Shown: positions 46,301-56,519 of the stretch, one piece after another | Layout of the letters: each line of letters opens with the position of its first letter | How positions within the stretch are numbered: position 1 is the first letter of the stretch | Assembly (NCBI GenBank): GCA_963169105.1 | Contig: OY720633.1 | Coordinates: forward strand, 35,108,795 to 35,172,794 | Direction of reading: 5' to 3' | DNA from: Ceriagrion tenellum | Taxonomy: Eukaryota; Arthropoda; Insecta; Odonata; Coenagrionidae | Length of the DNA stretch: 64,000 bases | Notes under the pieces: generated by a model | Seen by the model: the letters and a program-made list of their open reading frames with translations, nothing else | Database searches by the model: none | What the model was told of the DNA's origin: nothing | Program-made: the position numbers and the translations under genes

Positions 46301-46580
46301 TTATCAGAGGTAGCAAGTGGTAATTAACACAACCATTTTTCACGAAGGAAAATAACAGTAAGTAGTTATTGTACGTTAATACGATAAAAAATGAACTTAT
46401 AAATCATGGATTCGGTTTCGATGTACATATATAAGCATTATGAAGTCACATAATGTCGTCGTCAATAAATAGTTGCTCAATGGAATTCACATTGTCATTT
46501 TTATCTTCCTAAATTGATGAAGATATTCCAAAAAGTAACACCAGAAACGGTTCGTTTGGCTCACAACCATTTTAAGCATC
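43363..46580. other. Upstream of the found glycogen synthase exons, no gene recognised
   Basis: If the transcript starts further upstream, this is first-intron sequence. A search by eye for the codons of the expected preceding exon on the minus strand found none. Short GC-rich frames at 44217-44408 and 45411-45726 (plus) match no known family. One hammerhead-like relic at 44.07 kb is entered separately. Confidence 0.4.
44068..44105 (+). repeat. Hammerhead-like relic
   Basis: CTGATGA (44072-44078), T, GTTGT-CTAT-GCGAC (five pairs, two of them G-U), then AAAA in place of GAAA. The loop CTAT and stem sequence match the core at 51.5 kb, so the two are relatives. The G-to-A change in GAAA and lost stem I make this a dead copy. 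Confidence 0.4.
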
Positions 46581-46747
46581 TAACACTTACGAGCGTTGCG
46601 GCCATTCGTCAGAATTTCGTATTATTATTTCTGCCATGTACTAAATGTATTGTGTTTTACTTAAAACTTACGTTTTATGTAACACTTACGAGCGTTGCGG
46701 CCATTCGTCAGAATTTCGTATTATTATTTCTGCCATGTACTAAATGT
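46581..46747. repeat. Identical 68-bp direct repeat
   Basis: TAACACTTACGAGCG... to CTAAATGT occurs at 46581-46648 and 46680-46747 without a difference, separated by 31 bases. Identity indicates a recent duplication. Both copies are open in the same plus frame, which gives a spurious 86-codon ORF. Confidence 0.95.
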
Positions 46748-46914
46748 TTGGATGTACTAAAGCACACCACTTAAAATCATTGCACGACTGGGGAGGGGAT
46801 TTAATTCCATATCGCAGCAGTCAACGAATATGAAATATTCATCGAAGCCAGGCCGTCCGAATCCTAATCCCTCAGTTATTCGAAATTCGATGTAAACAAA
46901 CACGCAGGAATCAC

Positions 46915-47330
46915 TTTCATCTCCCTTTACCCCGCCCAACCCTTTCACCGACACACGTCGCCTGACTCAGGAGGAGTCGGAGCCAAACATCATCCCCACT
47001 GACCCTCTTGGCGCCGAGACGGGAAATCGGCGATGGATTTCCCCACAACCCGAGCGCTCTCGTGACGAACATCCCTCCCCCCTTCACGCGCCCGTCAGGA
47101 GCTCGCGAGCGCGCGTAAGAGGCCACGGCCAGGAGACGCGGCCCAAAATACATGTCACGAGACGCATCACGGACGGAGTTGGGAGACCGCGTGCGTCGCC
47201 GCCCCGAATGAGGGGGCGGAGGTTGAGAGAAGGAGGCGCGAGTGACGACCGCGCAATTGCAGTTTCTCGAGGCACCCCGGAAATAAAAACGAGACGAGAA
47301 CTCGGAAATCGACCTCGCGGACAGGAGAGT
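46915..47330. promoter_or_regulatory. CpG-rich, GC-rich stretch, possible promoter
   Basis: This 400-bp region is markedly richer in GC and CpG than its AT-rich surroundings. It carries several long minus-strand frames with no family resemblance, as expected from the base composition. It lies 3.6 kb upstream of the first found glycogen synthase exon on the same strand, so it could contain that gene's promoter and 5' UTR. This is inference from composition and position only. Confidence 0.35.
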
Positions 47331-47536
47331 TAAGAGCAAAAAAAATACAGCTATCATCATCGTAAGGCATTCAATCCCACTATACCAACCACAACGGTGT
47401 AGCTCGAATTACAATGTGTTTACAGTTCAGAAATCTGCGGAGGTAAACCATTTTCACGACAGAATACGCAATGATAGATATGCAAACAAATTTATTCCCT
47501 AAAAATGTTGAAAATTCCTGGTAAACGTATCTCGAT

Positions 47537-47688
47537 ATTTCACACTAACCTGTCCAAAAAAAGAGGACAAAAATAAGTAGGGCCATCGGATTTTCAGTGC
47601 CGAAAACGAAATTTCACACTAACCTGTCCAAAAAAAGAGGACAAAAATAAACAAGTTGGGCCATCGGATTTTCAGTGCCGAAAACGAA
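47537..47688. repeat. Tandem duplication of ~75 bp
   Basis: ATTTCACACTAACCTGTCC... to GTGCCGAAAACGAA occurs at 47537-47610 and 47611-47688. The second copy has about four extra bases before GGGCCATCGG. Otherwise the copies are the same. Confidence 0.9.
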
Positions 47689-48194
47689 ATTTCCAACCAA
47701 TGCATTGAAAATGATGCATTTAAACCCTCGGCCAAAAACCATGACAATTCATATACATTTTCCAATGCATCACACAAATTTTAATACACATCAAATACAC
47801 AAATGATGATAAATTTTCCACGCTTATCAATAAATTAAAGAGAACATTACACTTATTTCGGTTCATATTTATTTTCGATTCATGTCCTAAGCCTCTTCTT
47901 GGGAATTAATGAAAAGCAATTCTAAGAAGATTTTTAAGTGCCACGAGGTCTCAGTCGTTGGCATCACATCTGTTAATCACAATTTTCGTATCACAGAACA
48001 TCACGAGTTGGTTACGGTATTGAGACTGTCAAACCTACCAAGATCGTAGCAAAAAGACAAAAACTGCGAAAATTGGGAAAATTCAACAATGCCAGGCGAG
48101 ATATGGAGGAACAGAATCTCCTTTTAAATAAAAGACCGACAACAGAACTCTGTCAATGTAGACTTTATTAAACTAAATTTGTACTTGTAAACTT

Positions 48195-48237
48195 GTACTA
48201 CACGTGTTTCGACTGTCTCGCAGCCATTATCAGGGAC
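48195..48237 (-). repeat. Hammerhead-like core (Penelope-type)
   Basis: Minus-strand order: GTCC, CTGATAA (G8 changed to A), T, GGCTG-CGAGA-CAGTC (five pairs including one G-U), GAAA, CACGTG (self-complementary stem III), T, A, GTAC. Stem I keeps three of four pairs. A stretch GTACAAGTTTACAAGTACAA follows on the same strand, then AATAAAG, a layout seen next to other such cores. Confidence 0.5.
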
Positions 48238-48239
48238 AA

Positions 48240-50322
48240 TGGTACAAGTCAAATACTATTTCATTCATTTGAAACTTGTCTAAGATCTGGCGCCTAATCG
48301 GAATATAATAGCCTGTATTCTCCTTCGTTCTTTCAGCTAGTCGTCTTTCGATGCCCGAAACGAACGTACACTCATGGAGCCCACAATCCAGCCAAGAGAA
48401 AGACTAGAAATATGTTGATGAGGATGATTATATGCATAAAAAAGATGAACGCCATAATGATAACTAGATTCGTTTTAAAGAAAATTTTTGGAAAAACAAT
48501 TACCACTCTAAAATTAATCGCAGCTGGAACCGTCTCAACTCCTGTTCATCGAGAGGATCGGAAAAGAGCAAATGGTACCAAGGAAGTTTCACGCCTCCGT
48601 GTGTAAGGGAAACAAAACTTTTGTTTAAACCCTGTTTAAACGGCACCTATTACTAATTTTAAAACTGACATTAAACGAGCGAGTAACTTTGAACAAGCGA
48701 ACACAACCACGGCGCCTGTACAGTACTCATTCCTACCAGTAGTATCAAAGAACTTTGCCCCTTCAAGATAAAAAGTATTACAAAAGGAGATTCCAGGCAT
48801 TCCCAAACGGTATTTTAACTAGGCATAGCATTGAAAACGAAGTTGTCCACGGGCCGCCAAGTATGAAGGCCAAGGAGTACAGACGCATCAGTACATCATT
48901 CTGACCACACGAGAGCAAGCGTATGCGTGAGTAGTGATCGTTACGTCAACAGATTTAAGTGCGATTGGGTCAGAGTCAAGGCTGATGACAAGAGAGGTCG
49001 CCATATCTCGACCTTGATACTAGAAAGCTCACAAGACATCGCCTGGAATTTCTTTTCGTTCGAGCTGAGCACAAATTGTTTCATTGAAATCAATAGGTCC
49101 TCTGCCAGTAATGTGCTTACTATACCAAAATAATGTAAATATAAAATAAATTGAATTAAATTGCAAAGAATATTTAATAAAGGTGATAGTAACAGCAGAA
49201 ATGTAAAAACGTTCGAAGTTAAAACTGAGAAAAAGCGCAGAGGCACTGGATTCGTGTGATCTTATCTTTCACCCATTGATGATCCTTCACTATCTTACCA
49301 CAAAGGTATTTCAGATAAAGTAACTTAAAGGTTAAAGTATATGTATTACTGCAATTTAATGCAAATTTTTTTATCATCGGCGACTCAATATTTATTTATT
49401 CACGAAAATCTGTCTTTTTCTGATATCTGCGACAGTATTTTTGGATACTCGCATGGTATAGCTAATCTGTTAGTACTATAGAAGTAACGATGTATAATAA
49501 GTTCAAGAATATCGAACTCAAATCCATTTTTCGTGTCTTTATTCATAAACGTTCGTTCGTTTGTGTTCTTCAATTGTAAATACACCCCATATAAGAGGCC
49601 AACTGAGCTGTTTTCGGGGTATTGGAAATAAGTACTATCAAGAGATTGGTGACACACTTTTGTAACCCTTGGAAGTTCCGCTTCTATTTTGACCATCTAG
49701 ATCATAAATTTTGAACACGACTCAAGGTTAGCCACCCTTTTGAGCTGTGTAAAAGTTAATCTCGATTTAGGTATGTTTACTATTATAAACTTAACACCTT
49801 CAGGCGTCAATTTGTGAAAGTATTTTATATTCTAATCCATATTGAGTACAAGGATTATTTTCAATATGGATTCGAATGTTTACTATTACCATATTTGAAA
49901 TACCGATTACTCAGCGAAAATCACTCAGCCTCTCCCGCTTACACACTAAACCTTGGAAATGGAGTGAGTCAATCCTACAACACGCAAAAAGATAAGCCTG
50001 TAAGTGTAACGTTTACATGCAACCCTTAGTTATTTAAAGTAAACTGAAATTGGAAAACTTCGAGTATATTAAATGTCGCCACTCAGTATTTCATAAGCTA
50101 CTGTTTGCACACACAAAATCTTAGATTCGACATCAGCTCATTTACATTGACTTCCATAATTAATAAAAGTTTATTTATAAATCGTAAGATGTTTATTTAG
50201 CAAATTTTTATCAGAAATGATTGTTGTGCAAGCTCGGGAAAAGAGTAACACGAAAAGAAATTGAATGAACCTTTAAAATATTGAATTTTGTTTTCATTTC
50301 GAAGCTGTGAGAAATTTGGCGA
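48240..50322. other. No recognisable gene
   Basis: AT-rich sequence with short frames only. The frames at 48927-49133 (plus), 49246-48941 (minus) and 49696-49400 (minus) do not resemble known families. Confidence 0.4.
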
Positions 50323-50466
50323 AATATTAAAGAATTAACATCAATCAGCGCGTTTTTACAAAGCGTTCTCTAGTCAAGTCGTGCCATTGTTGTAATATTA
50401 AAAAATTAACAACAATCAGCGCCTTTTTTACTAAGCTTTCTCTAATCAAGTCGTGCCATTGTTGTA
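50323..50466. repeat. Tandem duplication of ~72 bp
   Basis: AATATTAAAGAATTAACATC... to GTGCCATTGTTGTA is repeated at 50323-50393 and 50394-50466 with about ten differences, so it is older than the 46.6-kb repeat. Confidence 0.88.
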
Positions 50467-50824
50467 CGGAGGAGAACGCTCGAAATGAATTAATAGATAA
50501 ATAAATGTTATCGCCTGCAGGCTAATTTCCTTTGCAAAAATAATTTAGGAAGAAGAGTCCTGAAGAGTTCCTTAAGCGAGACATTTTTATGTGGGCTTCA
50601 ATTTATATGAATAGATTTCTTCTTTTTTATTTATTTCACAGTTATTCAAATAAAGTATTGTTTGGTACAATGAAAGAATTATTTTTCCTTCCAACTTATA
50701 ATTTTACTAATTTTATACATGGCATGCGTGAAGGTGGAGCGAGCGAAGCAAGGGCAGTCAGTAAGCTGGGGGCCGTCATTGGTGGCCAGGGGGTATGAAC
50801 CAGTTGGGAATTGGATTTTAGAAA

Positions 50825-50884
50825 AATATTGCAACGGGTTGCAATATTGTTCGAAAATTTTTCTAATATATTGCAACCCGTTTC
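50825..50884. repeat. Perfect 11-bp-arm palindrome with a third partial copy
   Basis: AATATTGCAAC-GG-GTTGCAATATT spans 50825-50848. ATATTGCAACCCG recurs at 50867-50880. TTAGAAAAA before it and TTTTTCTAA after it form an outer inverted pair, so a larger hairpin is possible. Confidence 0.8.
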
Positions 50885-51533
50885 GTAACTTATTCACTAA
50901 AATCTATTTGCAGAAACTTCTATGAAGAACTTAGTATAGTTCAGTCATATTAAATTACCCAGAACAGAAAAAAAAACATGTATAAAGGGAAAAATCTAAG
51001 CTCACAATTGAGAAAATCATATCAAAAATGCATACAAATGACTAATAAAAAGCAATGTAATAATGACGGCTGCAGAAGTCTGGTCGGAAAACCCTCAATG
51101 AACAAATATAATACCAACGAAATCTCACCGAAGTCCACCGATGAAGTAGTCCTGCCAGATGCTGTTGATGGTAGAAATAGATGATTTACGCAACGACCCT
51201 TACCACAGCGCGCGCATCTGAAATCTCTCGCACTTTTTCCAAAATTTTCGCGCGACCTATTTCCAGTTACACGAAAAGTTACTAATGTTACCCTTAGCAA
51301 ATTCTAATGTTTTGAATAGATATTAGCAAAATAGCTATCCCACCAGTGAAGTTACCCCCTCTGTGATAAATTGAATGAGTATTTCTCGAGTTCTTTCATA
51401 CCCCACTCAAGAGTCGAATTGTGGCATTCCTGACTTTGTCAGAAGAACATGTAGCTCTTTTAGTCAAGAAAAGTCAATATATTTTGAAAGGATTCAAAAG
51501 AGATATGGCACTTATTCACAGTTTTTATTCCAA
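50885..51533. other. No recognisable gene
   Basis: The frames 50978-51184 (plus) and 51300-51022 (minus) show no known domain. Confidence 0.35.
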
Positions 51534-51572
51534 GTCAACCGGTTTCGTCGCATAGGCGACATCATCAGGTAC
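51534..51572 (-). repeat. Hammerhead-like core with intact CTGATGA and GAAA
   Basis: Minus-strand order: GTAC, CTGATGA, T, GTCGC-CTAT-GCGAC (perfect five-pair stem II), GAAA, CCGG (self-complementary stem III), TT, GAC. The expected closing GTAC reads GAC, a one-base deletion, so stem I is broken. All core bases are present. A G-rich run at 51605-51660 follows on the plus strand, then a LINE. Confidence 0.55.
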
Positions 51573-51604
51573 ATAAGTTTAGAATGCAGCAGAATTTATA
51601 CAAA

Positions 51605-51660
51605 ATTTTGGAGGGGGGGAAGAGGCAGGAAAATGGGGAGGGGAAGGGGGGGAGAAGGTA
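51605..51660 (+). repeat. G-rich purine tract
   Basis: Runs of 4 to 7 G separated by A, AA or CA dominate these 55 bases. They could form a G-quadruplex. Function unknown. Confidence 0.8.
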
Positions 51661-53640
51661 TGAGCCTATTTCTCCAACTGAAATAGTAAATATAGACAAA
51701 ATTCTACCGCAGAGAAAGTCGCCCGGGATAGATGGAATTAATGGATAACTATTAAATCTTGTGATTGATAAAATAGCTCCCACACACTCATTTATTTAAT
51801 ATAAGTCTCACTACTGGAATTTTCCCCGATGCTTTAAAAAAGGCTGTGGTAAAACCAATCCTCAAAAAAGGTGAGTCTCGGCATAAAAAATCATAGGCTC
51901 GTCTCCTTATTATCTGTGTTCTCAAAAAATCTTGAAAAACTTGCCAAAGTTCAATTGGTAAAATTCCAAGAGAAAACAAACTTTTTTGGCAGAAGTCAGT
52001 TTGGTTTCTTATCTGGTAAAAGCACAGAAGATGCCCTGCAAAATTTCATGGGCAGTATGTATAATTCCATCAACTCAAATAAACGTACTTCTGGCCTCTT
52101 TGTTGATATTTCCAAGGCGTTTGATATGCTAGATCATAATATCCTATTGTTTAAACTGTTTTCTTCATGAGTATGCGGTATTCCATTCGAGTGGTTCAAA
52201 AGCTACCTGACAAACGGGCCTCGATGAGTTGCTATAAATCGAAGTTAAAGTGAATTTAAACCAATTAATTCGGGAGTGCCATAGAGGTCAGTCCTAATGC
52301 TATTTTTGGTGTATACTAACGATTTGTATAACTACAGTTTTAAAGACACAGTTACTACCTTTGCTGATGATCTTGCATTGTGCTACGCTTGCTTAAATTG
52401 GCACTCTAAAAAAAAAGAAATGCAATGTGATTTAAACTATATGCGAATATGGTCTTTTCACAACAAATTTAAAATTAATGTTCAGAACACAAAGTTTGTA
52501 TTTCGATATTTGGAACAGTTTTCATAATGATGAGAATTAATTGTTTAATAAGATTAACTGCAACTCCATTACTTGTAAAGACTGTGTATCAGAGGGCAGA
52601 GTTGATTCTATTAAATACTTAGGAATAACATAAGACCACAACCTCAAGTAGCTTCACCTGCAATCTGTCAGGAAATGTGTACTGCATTGTATGGCAAAAT
52701 TTTATTATATCCGCAACAAGTGTAACTTGGACCTTAAAAGATATTTTATAATGCATTAGTAAATTCCGAGCTCAGCTACGGAATTACTATCTGGGGTGGT
52801 GCTTATTACAATTCAATGCAGCCAGACTATCTTGCTCAAAAGAGCATCATCAGGACATTCTCCAGAAAAAGCAAATGTCACGCCAGTTTTCCCTTATTTT
52901 GCAGCCTAGAGGTTCTCCCCCTAAGACATGTATACGTTTATAAGGTACTACGAACGTTCTTCTTGAGAAGTGGCAACACTTCTACCTGATTTGATCAACC
53001 ACATATTGGAGGTGACCGTAAAAGTATGCTGTTTCCTCTACAAAATGTTCGCCTATCTAAATATAAAAGATGTTATGTTTACATTGGTACTAAACTATAC
53101 AATATGTTACCACCTCCTCTAAAAGGTCATAAAAATGAGCTTGCATAAAAAAACTCAAAGAATAGCTGCTTACTCTTGATAGTTAAGACTGTTTTTGGGT
53201 TAAAGAAAAATAAATCAAAATTGTTTTTTTGGCCTTAAAATTTGTAAAAAAGGCTCGTATCTCATTTTTTAATTTTTTAAGTTATTTACAGTTTAATTCT
53301 TGAATTTGACATATTTCACATAAATTTGATGATCAGTTGTACCACAGAGTATATCTCTATGGTTGTACCTTATTATCATTCATACTTGTAATTATGTATG
53401 TAACTTGTAATCATATGTGTATTGTCTTTACAGTGTGTGTGTATTTTAGTATGTACTGTGCACTCATGGTGATGGATATGTACTGCGCTGTGCATGTACT
53501 GTGCACTCATGGCGATGGTATGACAATGATGTAAACAATGAGCTTTAGGTAGCTTCAACGACTTCCAGTGGGAAGCTCATTGTTTGCCAAATTGAATTTT
53601 GTATACCTAGAATTGAGCAATAAAATATCTATTAATCTAT
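51660..53640 (+). mobile_element. Non-LTR retrotransposon (LINE), CR1/jockey-like, degraded
   Basis: Broken plus frames carry an RT in order: KSPGIDGING at about 51718, then SLLSVFSKNLEKLAKVQLVK and SQFGFLSGKSTEDALQN near 51904-52050, LFVDISKAFDMLDHNILLFK (palm, catalytic D) near 52098, and TTFADDLALCYACLNW (catalytic FADD) at about 52350. A C-terminal part has RTFSRKSKCHASFPLF and LEVLPLRHVYVYKVL. It ends in an A-rich tail, CAATAAAATATCTATTAATC, near 53640. There are numerous stops and frameshifts. The 5' endonuclease part is missing, as in typical 5'-truncated LINE copies. Confidence 0.87.
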
Positions 53641-56029
53641 CTGTGTTACCCCTATATTTCTAAAGATTACATATTTTTGACTAAGCGGAAGTATTCTCAA
53701 TGCTAGGTAACCAGATATTTCCACAGGGACAAAGCGTTTTGGAGTATTCTGGTGCAGATGTGTATATCTCCTTATGAATCATACACAAATGTCTATGAAA
53801 ATGAAATTCCTCTCCTAAAACTCTACGAAAATCCAAGGTACCGATGATAACTAAGATAAACGCTAAAAGGAATGGAAGTTAAATGATGTTTCATTAAATG
53901 CCTAACCAGTGATTTCTCCCTCTACGTGAATCGCAACGAGCTATGAGTATCCGCCAATCATGTGTGCAAGAGTTAAACTTGAAATAATTCTGAGCTCCAA
54001 TGATAAGCGTTTGAAGCTAAAAATAAAACATTTTACATTTTTTCATGGCTAAAAACAAATAATTTCTACTCGGTAAAGCTCAATTATACGATCCTTCGAT
54101 AAACTATTGTATCGACGTACTAGAGTTTCTATTAAGACCCGTATTTAAAAAGCTACTGATTATTTGGGGCGCCCATTCCAAATGCTACCACTATCTACGA
54201 GAGAAACGCGAGGGACGAATAGCATGAGATAGAAATGGAAACGGTGCACGCACATCATGGACAGAAATGGAGATAGGGTCGATATATATCGCTTCTTATT
54301 TACCAGGATAAGGAGCGATCAAAATAACTTACGACATTGGTCTGGCGGGTCATTGGAACGCTTGGATATTTACGCAAGGCCAGTAACGCTTATGTGATTA
54401 GATCATACGATCGAAACATCAGTAAATTGTCAATTTCATCCTTAATCTTCACAACTCCATTTCAGGGTCTCATTCATCCAGACTTAACACCCCAATATCG
54501 TTGGTCAATTGGGAATTCTCCGACTCTCTGTGTTCTCTGGTTTTCCAGACCTACAGCTACACCAAACATTTGCATTATTGTACGCAATATGTATTACAAT
54601 TAACACGCTCCCTCAAAAGTGTAGAAATATATTTTACACAAAAACGTTTAAGCGAACGTAGTGTGTTTTTTATAAGTTCTTTCGTCGATGTTTTGCAATA
54701 CTTGGTAATGATGACTACAAGTAAGAGAAGAAGATATCGGCACGTGCGATTATTAGGCTGATAATATAAAAAATGAGTGTCTCCTAAGGGTAGGATAAGT
54801 TCGTAGCAAACATTAGATCAGGGGTGATCGGGCGATGAAGAGCTCATAGGAATGATTAGGGAAGGGCGGGCGAATGGAAAATGAGGCAGATGATCTATTA
54901 GCCTAATTATGAGGGATTTCGGATGCAGGAGATACAATGAGATGAAAATGAAGGTGAAGAAGAAGAATAAGGTATTACAATAAGTCAATACTCATCGAAA
55001 ATTAAAGAAACGATGACATAAAACGTTTCTGATGGCTCAGATCAGGAGAAAGGTCATATTCCCCTCTTCAGAGGACTCCTCACGCGTTGAGTTCGACTAT
55101 TAAAAGATACCGCGATAATAGCTGCGTGGAATTCAAACAATTACTTTTTAAAATTATTTTTATTAACACTCCAGAGAAACAAAGGCACCGGACGCTATCT
55201 GATTCAGCTAAGCTAAAAAAAAATCAAAATTAGAATAACACTAATAAGCCTCGTCTGGCTCGTGATCAGCCTCCGTCGACCTCTCATTGTGGAACTAAGG
55301 ACGCACGGGACACCTGCCAACCTCTGTGCTGAGCGGCACTCCCCAAATCTGGCTCGAAAGACGAAATTCTCCCTCTCTCTCATATGCTAAGCAAAAGATT
55401 AATCCACGGTCCAGAGCACTATTTCAGTCCGAAAGCACGCGTTTCATTCCATTGGGAATAAAACGAACGGAAATTCCGCTTGTAAATAACTTGTTCTCGT
55501 TCGACTGGGATTGAAATTTTGGCCGTTTGCCGCAAGTACACGCTGAGGAGGAGGTTGAAAATGAAGGGAATATCAACTAGTAGTATTGAGCACCACAAGA
55601 AGTGCGAGTGCACCAACGGAACTACTAATATACAATGTCACTATGTAAACGCGACACAGGAGTCACGGAGGGAATATGAAAAACATGGTGTTGGGACAAC
55701 TTGGAAGATTTAGAAACATGCATTAGGGGGTACATGAATTAATCAGCTACACTACCTAATAACTAACCTACCTCCAAGTCTTAACGCAGCCATTTTGGTC
55801 TCTTATCAATCGCGGAAAAACGACATATTAAATCTTTCTCTTCTACAATCTATTTCCCTTACTTTCTCCTCATGATCTGATCTACCTTTGTATGCTGAAG
55901 TTCGTAAGACATTGATAACTTCGTCGGAAAATAAATTGGTTTTGAATTTACATACAAAATTGACTAATTTTCAATCGACTGTCTGAAAGCGATTCCCATA
56001 CAAGTTGCTGCAAGAGGTCAGTAACACAA
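53641..56029. other. No recognisable gene
   Basis: About 2.4 kb with short frames only (for example 54337-54603, 54501-54761 and 55519-55713, all plus), none with recognisable motifs. Confidence 0.4.
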
Positions 56030-56510
56030 ACAAGTCTAGCATAATGGCCTTTCGCGTATCTTGCTGATCATCTCTGCACGCGTTTTAACTCTGTTACTAA
56101 ACCTGCCTCATGAAGATCCCAAACACTGGTATATGGGATATTCCAAGTGGGGTCTAACAAGGGAGAGGTAGGTGATTTTTCTGGCTTTATCATCGAACTT
56201 TCCAAGTACTCTTTTAACAAATCCCAATTTACGATTAGCTCGACCAGTTATTTCCTGAAAATGTTTCCACGATAGATCATTAGTTAGTTTATCTCAGAGA
56301 TATTTTACAGATCCTACGGTCTCTAACTGGGTATTTGGTACGTAATAGCTGTAAGGAGGGGAGTTTTTTGATAGGTGCCAGGCGGCAACTAATAGTTCAA
56401 AGAGAATAATCCGTTCTTTACAACAAAAATTTTTGCTGGACAGTGCGTAGTTATTACGTTGCAAATTCAAGCCGTTCGTTTTGGTCAATGCTGGAGAAAT
56501 TCTACCAGCC
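56030..56510 (-). pseudogene. CR1/jockey-like LINE fragment
   Basis: The minus strand reads NTQLETVGSVKYL, then DLSWKHFQEITGRANRKLGF, VKRVLGKFDD and YLSLVRPHLEYPIYQCLGSS. This is the RT thumb region of non-LTR elements (family: VKYLGVxLTxDLSWxxHI...RKLGFxKR...LVRPxLEYAxxVW). Closely similar wording to the 12.1-kb and 23-kb fragments points to related elements. At least two stops interrupt it. Confidence 0.82.
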
Positions 56511-56519
56511 TAGCCGAAT

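Noticed and set aside
46917..47360. 147-codon minus-strand open frame in the CpG-rich stretch
   Set aside because: Three frames are open together because of GC-rich composition. The translation has no known motif and does not match the missing glycogen synthase N-terminus.
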